Positions 1-4,501 of a DNA stretch of 7,258 nt are shown one piece after another (position 1 is the stretch's first letter; every line of letters starts with the position of its first letter). The stretch is taken from assembly GCA_043763605.1 (NCBI GenBank), contig JAYULM010000454.1:1-7258 (forward strand), written 5' to 3'. This DNA comes from JACMIU01 sp043763605. Lineage in GTDB: Bacteria; Armatimonadota; Armatimonadia; Armatimonadales; Armatimonadaceae. A program made the translations under genes and the position numbers. The notes below the pieces were generated by a model that saw only the letters and a program-made list of their open reading frames with translations, was not told where the DNA came from and did not search any database.

Positions 1-2
1 CG

Positions 3-344
3 AAAGTTCATTTGCATATTATGTTTGGCGTGCTCGCTCTCTTTGCGGAGCAGGTAGGTAAGACGAAGGAATGAATCTACATTTTTGAAAGAGGCTCGAA
101 GATTAAAACAATATGGCAGGATGTCGCGAAACCGCTACAAGAGACAAGCGGAAATCTGATCAATAGCGGCTTGTACTCAAACTCTATCCTAAAACGTCAG
201 GAGAAAGCGGTCCTGGTTAATAAGGTAATCGCAGAGTTGAATGATTTCACTTGGGAAAACGATAACTTTGATCAATGGCGCGGACAATTTCTGCCGAATA
301 GTGGGGGCGCTGATTCCACTTTCGACGGCTATCTGATGTTTTAA
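3..344 (+). pseudogene. 3' part of an unrecognised gene with one in-frame TGA
   Basis: One frame is open from the window edge to the TAA at 342-344 except for a single TGA at 72-74. The upstream part reads ...MFGVLALFAEQVGKTKE and the downstream part begins IYIFERGSKIKTIWQD and ends DSTFDGYLMF. The downstream 89 codons have normal amino-acid composition, rich in N, K, D and Q, and contain no ATG until three codons before the stop. An independent gene starting after the TGA is therefore unlikely. Hand-counted GC over 121-300 is 78/180 (43%), far below the roughly 61% of fabI, which points to DNA of different origin. The simplest reading is a decayed gene with a nonsense mutation, for example TGG to TGA. 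I do not recognise the family. Alternatives are readthrough of the TGA or a sequencing error. The 5' end lies outside the window. Confidence 0.5.
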
Positions 345-447
345 AGACGCGTCATCGATTACGAGTGCAGTAGGATGGTGTAGAAATCGAGCCGAAGCCG
401 TGTCCTGTTCCGTTCGGCGCGGTGTTTCGCGTCAATGTTTCATGGCA

Positions 448-456
448 TGCTACAAT
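448..456 (+). promoter_or_regulatory. Putative extended -10 promoter for fabI
   Basis: The sequence TGCTACAAT matches an extended -10 element (TGn plus TACAAT at 451-456). No good -35 hexamer sits 16-18 bp upstream, as is common for extended -10 promoters. A start near 463 would give a leader of about 46 nt before the ATG at 509 and would exclude the upstream in-frame GTG at 422. The rest of 345-508 holds no gene I can support. Confidence 0.45.
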
Positions 457-508
457 CTTCGCAAAGCACGGCGGCCGACGTATTCGGACGCAGAACGGTA
501 ACACATCT

Positions 509-1312
509 ATGGGACTTTTGGACGGGAAAACCGGAATCATCTACGGCGTTCGCAACGAACGCTCTATCGCGTGGGGATGCGCGAAGTCGCTCGCCCGCGA
601 GGGCGCGAAACTGTGCCTGACCTTTTTAGGCGAGCGCGAGGAGAAGGACGTACGAAAACTCGCCCCCGAACTCGGCGACGCTGTGGCACTGATCCACCCG
701 TGCGACCTGACCAACCCGGAGCAGGTCGCGGCACTGCACGAAAAGGTCGGCGAAACGTTCGGCGGCAAACTGCACTTCGTCGTCCACGCCGTCGCGTTCG
801 CGAAGGGCTTGTCCGGGCGGTTCGTGGACGTGTCGTCGGACGATTTCGACATCTCGCTCAACGTTTCGGCGTACACGCTGGTCACGGCAACGAAGGCGGC
901 GGAGCAGTTTATGGCAGGCGGCGGGGCGGTGGTCACGCTGACGTTCCTGGGCGGCGAGCGCGTCTTCCCGAACTACAACACGGCGGGTATCGGCAAAGCG
1001 GCACTCGAATCGTGCGTCCGGTATCTGGCGTTCGATCTGGGACCGGGCAAGATCCGTGTCAACGCCATCTCGGCGGGTCCGGTAAAAACGCTGGCGGCGC
1101 GCGGTATCTCCGGCTTTGGCGACATGCTGAAATTCGCCGCCCAGACCGCGCCGCTCCGCCACTCTACCGAGATCGAGGAAGTCGGCGACACCTGCGCGTT
1201 CATGGTCTCGGACTGGGCGCGCGGGATTACCGGCGAAGTCCTGTTCGTGGATAGCGGCTATCACCTGCTCGGGATGCCACGCCCGACCGGCGCGGACGAT
1301 TCCGAGCAGTAG
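509..1312 (+). CDS. fabI: Enoyl-[acyl-carrier-protein] reductase (FabI type)
   Basis: This 267-residue protein should catalyse the NAD(P)H-dependent last reduction of each fatty-acid elongation cycle (trans-2-enoyl-ACP to acyl-ACP) in the cytoplasm. It belongs to the short-chain dehydrogenase superfamily and has normal FabI length. Visible landmarks are the FabI nucleotide-binding motif GVRNERSIAWG (13-23), the VVHAVAFA stretch (91-98), the active-site run with Tyr156 and Lys163 in NYNTAGIGK, and the RVNAISAGPVKTLAARGI block (183-200). Residues happen to fall on E. coli numbering. Position 146, Tyr in E. coli FabI, is Phe here, and 159, Met in E. coli, is Ala. The ATG at 509 was chosen because the protein then begins MGLLDGKTGIIYGV, as FabI proteins do; the GTG at 422 would add 29 unrelated residues. 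No strong Shine-Dalgarno is visible. The gene looks monocistronic and ends just before a strong hairpin. Confidence 0.95.
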   Translation: MGLLDGKTGIIYGVRNERSIAWGCAKSLAREGAKLCLTFLGEREEKDVRKLAPELGDAVALIHPCDLTNPEQVAALHEKVGETFGGKLHFVVHAVAFAKGLSGRFVDVSSDDFDISLNVSAYTLVTATKAAEQFMAGGGAVVTLTFLGGERVFPNYNTAGIGKAALESCVRYLAFDLGPGKIRVNAISAGPVKTLAARGISGFGDMLKFAAQTAPLRHSTEIEEVGDTCAFMVSDWARGITGEVLFVDSGYHLLGMPRPTGADDSEQ

Positions 1313-1318
1313 GGTGAC

Positions 1319-1350
1319 GGACGGATAAACCGGGTCCGGTTTATCCGTCC
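1319..1350. terminator. Bidirectional hairpin between convergent genes
   Basis: Arms 1319-1333 and 1336-1350 are perfect 15-bp reverse complements separated by GT, beginning 6 nt after the fabI stop. On the plus side it is followed by TCGTTT, a weak U-rich tail; the minus side has no T run. The stop codon of the minus-strand toxin-like gene (1341-1343) lies inside the right arm, so the hairpin can serve both converging transcripts. Confidence 0.8.
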
Positions 1351-1745
1351 TCGTTTCCGAAATCGGGGGATGGGCGGGCGGCGTGCCGGATCGCGTAAAC
1401 GCGCAGAGTGTCCGGCGTGCCGTCTTTGTCGTCGTCATCTATCGCGTAAAAAATGCGCCAGACGCCGACGCTACTTCGCCGCGCCTTTATTTTGCCGGTC
1501 TGAAACCGTTGCTGAAAGATGGGGCGGGAGAACTGCAACGATGCGCCCTCGTCCGGCTGATCGTAAAACCCATCCGGCGAGGCGATTTGCTCGGCGATGC
1601 TCTCACAGAGGTTTTTGATTTCCCGTGCGAAAGCCGCCTCCCAGCGCAGTTCAACCTCTTCGCCAATGCCGCCTAAATAATGTACGGCTTTGCGCCAATC
1701 CGAACTTGCGAACGCGGTCATCTCGAAATGGAGTGGGGAAGCCAT
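1341..1745 (-). CDS. RelE/ParE-like toxin candidate
   Basis: This 134-residue basic-to-mixed protein has the general shape of RelE/ParE superfamily toxins. An N-terminal helical region containing WRKAVHYLGGIGEEVELRWEAAFAREIKNLCESI (17-50) is followed by a C-terminal sheet-like part, GVWRIFYAIDDD (94-105) and TLRVYAIRHAAR (113-124). The pattern 'R-I-F-Y ... L-x-V-x-x-I-R-H' recalls the end of ParE/RelE and phage-derived Gp49-like proteins. Known members poison gyrase or cleave mRNA at the ribosome; which applies here cannot be told. The ATG at 1745 was chosen because it lies one nucleotide after the stop of the upstream partner, suggesting translational coupling; the longer frame back to 1832 would overlap the partner and adds unrelated residues. 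The length is above the usual 90-110 residues of ParE. The stop codon is inside the shared terminator hairpin. Confidence 0.6.
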   Translation of the reverse strand: MASPLHFEMTAFASSDWRKAVHYLGGIGEEVELRWEAAFAREIKNLCESIAEQIASPDGFYDQPDEGASLQFSRPIFQQRFQTGKIKARRSSVGVWRIFYAIDDDDKDGTPDTLRVYAIRHAARPSPDFGNEDG

Positions 1746-1746
1746 C

Positions 1747-2052
1747 CTATTTCGTCCACCCCATCTCGCCGCGTAATCGGGCGAGTGCTTCCCAGCCCGG
1801 TTCACTCCGTCCTGCGTCGGCGTCCGCGACACCGCGCCCGATAGCGGCGAGATCCTCTTCGGTGAGCGGAATGTCGAGGGCGTTCAGTTCTTCCGGCGTC
1901 AGCCAAACGGCTTCGCTATCGCCAGGCGTCTCTATCGGGCTGTCGGTGGCGACGGAAAAGGCGACGTTGGCGATCCGCTCCTGCTCCTGTTTTGTCAGGG
2001 CGATAACGCGCCGGTACACGGACTCGGGCAACTCTACGGAAAGTGTCGGCAT
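1747..2052 (-). CDS. Antitoxin-like partner protein
   Basis: This 101-residue acidic protein begins MPTLSVELPESVYRRVIALT, a short strand followed by a helix, as in ribbon-helix-helix-like antitoxins. The middle (about 35-70) is acidic and probably flexible (IETPGDSEAVWLTPEEL), and the C-terminus is helical (ALARLRGEMGW). That order, DNA-binding N-terminus then toxin-binding acidic part, is typical of antitoxins. I cannot name a family. The start ATG is preceded by GAAAGGAA (plus-strand 2061-2068), a fair Shine-Dalgarno. The gene ends one nucleotide before the ATG of the RelE/ParE-like gene, so the two probably form an operon in antitoxin-first order. A palindrome overlapping a -10-like hexamer lies about 26 nt upstream and could be its own operator. 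It could also be an accessory protein unrelated to toxin neutralisation. Confidence 0.55.
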   Translation of the reverse strand: MPTLSVELPESVYRRVIALTKQEQERIANVAFSVATDSPIETPGDSEAVWLTPEELNALDIPLTEEDLAAIGRGVADADAGRSEPGWEALARLRGEMGWTK

Positions 2053-2077
2053 GACTCGGGTTCCTTTCGTGCGATGA

Positions 2078-2095
2078 CGCGGTTATTTTACCGCG
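2078..2095 (-). promoter_or_regulatory. Palindrome overlapping a putative -10 of the antitoxin-toxin operon
   Basis: CGCGGT (2078-2083) and ACCGCG (2090-2095) form a 6-bp inverted repeat with a 6-nt AT-only spacer. On the minus strand the spacer and the first arm base give TAAAAT (2090 down to 2085), a -10-like hexamer. This fits an operator for autorepression. It could instead be a small hairpin ending the upstream minus-strand gene (stop at 2121), but no T run follows it on the minus strand. Confidence 0.4.
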
Positions 2096-2120
2096 CCCGT
2101 CGGGTCGTGCGCCGATCCGT

Positions 2121-3449
2121 TCAGCGTGTCAGCCCGAACGACACTGCGGCGACATCCTCGTAGGCGACTTCGGATAGTTGGAAGTCAAGGCGCATACCGC
2201 CGCCCTCCCGGGAATAGCCGCGTGGGTCCGCCTGGACTCGCTTGCCGGACCGCGTTAGGGCGTACAGCGTGTACTGCTCCCAGGCGTCTTCCCAATCGTC
2301 CGGTACGAAGGCATAGAGACGACTTTCGGTCCAGGAAAAGCCGGGGTTGGTGAAGCCGATTGCTTGCCGCGTGTGGGTGAGCGTCACCGTACCGGGGGCG
2401 CATCGTGCCAATTGCGGGTGGGTAAGTCCGTCGTGCGGCACGCGGAATAGTTCCTGGTAATCGCCGATGGCTCCACCGCCGGACCCAGTCGCGCGCCGCC
2501 TTTGCTCGATCTCCGGGGTTATCGGCAGGGGGTTAGCGAGGGCGTCACCGGGGATCGCCAGCGGCACATCCGCGAATCGCGCCCAGCGGTACGCGGTGAT
2601 GGTCACGCGCACGGCTTGCGCATCGCGTTTGGTTTCAAACCGCGTCAGGGGAATTTGAATCGAGGCGGTTTTAGGTGACAGGGTAATTTGCCGCGCGTCC
2701 GCCGACATTGCCCTGCCCCAGCGGTCAATCGTGTATGTTTTCAGGCAGTAGATCGCCGACCCGGTCGGGCGGCGGTTGGCGGGAAGGGTGATTTCAACCG
2801 GGTTCAGATAACTGTCATGGCTTGCGGTCCAGACCGCTTTCGCTCCGTAGGAAAGCCCGAATGAGCCGGGGATGGGAAACTGCGCAAGTGTCCGCGTGTC
2901 GGAGGCGAACGCGAGACCGACATCGATGTTCGCCGTGCGTGTGCCTTTCTTGAACGCCCGCCAGACGTTCGCCTCGCGCCGTCCATCCCGATCCGCACCG
3001 GAATAATGGACACGGATATATTTGTCGCCATCCGTACCCGGGTCGGACCGTATCAGCGAAGAAATTGTTTCGTCCGCGCTTCCCGCCCAGGAAACGGCGA
3101 ACCGGTAGAGTGTCTCATCGGGCGGCAATCGTTCCCCGTTGTACAGCATATCATCGCCAAATGTATGCCTCACCGGGGGTATTTCGGGAAGTATTTCGGA
3201 ACGGGGTTTCCACGCCGGATACCTGCCCCCATCGACGGCGGCACGGACTTCGTCAAGCCGTAGATTGGTCGTGCCGTCGATACGCGCTTCGCCTTCTAAA
3301 CCGCAACACGAGACAGCGTAAGCGGCAAGCCGCTCGCCGAGAACCGGGGGCGTGTATCGCAATTGCGCGAGATCACGAACGAAAAACGGGAGCGTCACCG
3401 CGACGCACACACCCATCCAAACCTGCTGATGTCTCGAAAGATGTTGCAA
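2121..3449 (-). CDS. Unrecognised 442-residue membrane-anchored or exported protein
   Basis: I do not recognise this family. Residues about 10-23 (VWMGVCVAVTLPFF) are hydrophobic and follow a short basic N-terminus, so this is probably a signal anchor or signal peptide with the bulk outside the cytoplasm. The remainder has no further membrane segment. It is rich in W, Y, P and R and in beta-strand-like runs (RFAVSWAG 116-123, KYIRVHYSG 143-151, QAVRVTITAYRWARF 278-292, GTVTLTHTRQAIGF 353-366), suggesting one or more beta-sandwich modules. A Gly/Arg-rich linker (RRRATGSGGGAIGD, 317-330) divides it into two parts. Cysteines occur at 15, 48, 49, 235 and 350. The TTG start at 3449 was chosen because AAGGAG lies 7 nt upstream and an extended -10 sits further up; the first internal ATG (residue 12) would break the hydrophobic segment. 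It follows the secreted GH16 gene on the same strand by 108 nt, so an envelope role is plausible but unproven. Confidence 0.75.
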   Translation of the reverse strand: MQHLSRHQQVWMGVCVAVTLPFFVRDLAQLRYTPPVLGERLAAYAVSCCGLEGEARIDGTTNLRLDEVRAAVDGGRYPAWKPRSEILPEIPPVRHTFGDDMLYNGERLPPDETLYRFAVSWAGSADETISSLIRSDPGTDGDKYIRVHYSGADRDGRREANVWRAFKKGTRTANIDVGLAFASDTRTLAQFPIPGSFGLSYGAKAVWTASHDSYLNPVEITLPANRRPTGSAIYCLKTYTIDRWGRAMSADARQITLSPKTASIQIPLTRFETKRDAQAVRVTITAYRWARFADVPLAIPGDALANPLPITPEIEQRRRATGSGGGAIGDYQELFRVPHDGLTHPQLARCAPGTVTLTHTRQAIGFTNPGFSWTESRLYAFVPDDWEDAWEQYTLYALTRSGKRVQADPRGYSREGGGMRLDFQLSEVAYEDVAAVSFGLTR

Positions 3450-3485
3450 TATACCGCTCCTTGATCCGCCCCGACTACTTCGCAG

Positions 3486-3494
3486 ATTATACCA
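3486..3494 (-). promoter_or_regulatory. Extended -10 promoter for the 442-residue protein gene
   Basis: Reading the minus strand, TGGTATAAT (3494 down to 3486) is a perfect TATAAT with the TGn extension. No -35 match is seen 17 bp upstream (CCGCCC). Transcription would begin near 3479, leaving a leader of about 30 nt that contains the AAGGAG ribosome binding site before the TTG start. This argues that the gene has its own promoter and does not depend on readthrough from the GH16 gene. Confidence 0.6.
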
Positions 3495-3557
3495 CCGGAC
3501 CGGTTTCGGGGCGGTATCCGTTCCTGTAATGCCACGCCAACTCCGACCCCGCCAGGT

Positions 3558-4373
3558 CTATTTCTGGTAAACGCGGATGTAATCGATGTCCATGTACGAC
3601 GGAAACGTGGTCGTCGCGTCGGGGTTTCCGGGCCAGTCGCCGCCGACGGCGAGGTTCGCGAGGATATACATCGGGACCGAGGGCACGTTGTCTTTAGTAC
3701 GATACCGCTCCACGCCGTCGACGTACCAGACGATTTCGTTCGGCTGCCAATCGACCGCGTAGGTGTGGAAGCCCGCCGTGTAGTCGGGACCGACGAACTT
3801 GTCGCCTTTGCCCTCGTGCTTCCCGTCCACTTTTTTGTAATGGTTCGTCATGTATACCGTGGTCGGTTGGTGTCCCAGTGTTTCCATCACGTCGATCTCG
3901 GGCGGCCAGCCACCGTCGGCGGGGAGTAGCCAGAACGCGGGCCACATCCCCTGCCCCTTAGGAATCTGCGCCCGCATCTCGAACCAGCCGAACTTCTGCG
4001 AGAATTTGCCGAACGACGACACCATGCCCGAAGTGAACTCCTTGTTCTGGATCGTCCGGCGTTCGGCGATGAAGCGCATATTGCCCCTCCCGACGCGCCA
4101 CCCGTCCGTCGCGTAATACTGCTTTTCGTTGTTGGCGTTGTAGTGTGTGCGATCCCCGCCGGGGTACGTATCGATCCAGCGAGCCGTGTTTAACTTCGTG
4201 CCGTTGAACTCGTCCGCGAACATCAGTTTCCAGCCTGCTTTTTTCATGCTCGCGGGCGCACGGCGCAGTACCTTGGGAGGCACGGCATTCGACGGGACGA
4301 CGGGTTCCTGGGCAAAAACGGGCAAGCAAAACGACACGGCAATCATCGCCGTGAGAAGCATCTTAGCAGTCAT
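3558..4373 (-). CDS. Secreted GH16 family beta-glucanase (laminarinase type)
   Basis: The 271-residue product is predicted to be an exported glycoside hydrolase of family 16, which cleaves internal beta-1,3 or beta-1,3-1,4 glucan linkages with retention of configuration. A signal peptide is clear: MTAKMLLTAMIAVSFCLPVFA, with likely cleavage after Ala21. The catalytic domain runs from about 48 (WKLMFADEFNG) to the C-terminal strand MDIDYIRVYQK. The GH16 active-site motif is EIDVME, with nucleophile Glu159, Asp161 and acid/base Glu164. The extra residue in ExDxxE is the beta-bulge form typical of laminarinases. Substrate-cleft signatures GMWPAFWLLP (142-151) and FHTYAVDWQPNEIVWYVDG (202-220) are present. 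No carbohydrate-binding module or membrane anchor follows. The ATG at 4373 has GAGGA 8-9 nt upstream. It is transcribed divergently from rarA. Exact substrate cannot be read from the sequence. Confidence 0.95.
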   Translation of the reverse strand: MTAKMLLTAMIAVSFCLPVFAQEPVVPSNAVPPKVLRRAPASMKKAGWKLMFADEFNGTKLNTARWIDTYPGGDRTHYNANNEKQYYATDGWRVGRGNMRFIAERRTIQNKEFTSGMVSSFGKFSQKFGWFEMRAQIPKGQGMWPAFWLLPADGGWPPEIDVMETLGHQPTTVYMTNHYKKVDGKHEGKGDKFVGPDYTAGFHTYAVDWQPNEIVWYVDGVERYRTKDNVPSVPMYILANLAVGGDWPGNPDATTTFPSYMDIDYIRVYQK

Positions 4374-4405
4374 TTGGGTTTCCTCGGAGTCGGATTAAGT
4401 AGGTC

Positions 4406-4411
4406 AGTGTA
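4406..4411 (-). promoter_or_regulatory. Possible -10 of the GH16 gene
   Basis: Minus-strand TACACT (4411 down to 4406) with TAGCAA 17 bp upstream (3/6 match to a -35) would give a leader of about 26 nt including the Shine-Dalgarno. An imperfect dyad, GTAAC at 4420-4424 and GTTAC at 4438-4442, lies just upstream and could be an operator. Both assignments are weak. Confidence 0.25.
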
Positions 4412-4489
4412 CAGCGGGTAGTAACACGTTGCTATGGAGTTACGCCGGACCCCTTTCCCGTAGGCGTGTTCAGTACGGCACAGGGGCGA

Positions 4490-4495
4490 TACAAT
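4490..4495 (+). promoter_or_regulatory. -10 hexamer directly upstream of the rarA start
   Basis: TACAAT ends only 6 nt before the GTG at 4502 (TACAATCCTCCT then GTG). With normal -10 to start-site spacing, transcription would begin at or next to the GTG, giving a leaderless mRNA. A weak -35 match, TGTTCA (4467-4472, 3/6), has 17-bp spacing. Confidence 0.45.
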
Positions 4496-4501
4496 CCTCC
4501 T

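Noticed and set aside
422..508. GTG-initiated N-terminal extension of fabI
   Set aside because: The extra 29 residues do not resemble FabI, and the extended -10 promoter lies inside this stretch.
352..540. Minus-strand 62-codon frame upstream of fabI
   Set aside because: No ribosome binding site, domain or context, and it overlaps the fabI promoter and start.
626..1438. Minus-strand frame of 270 codons opposite fabI
   Set aside because: Arg/Asp-rich shadow of the GC-rich fabI codons, crossing the terminator; no recognisable domain.
1746..1832. Longer start for the toxin-like gene
   Set aside because: Would overlap the antitoxin-like gene by 86 nt; the ATG one nucleotide after the partner's stop fits a coupled operon better.
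4466..4501. Earlier GTG start for rarA
   Set aside because: Adds 12 residues not typical of RarA and overlaps the -10 hexamer at 4490-4495.
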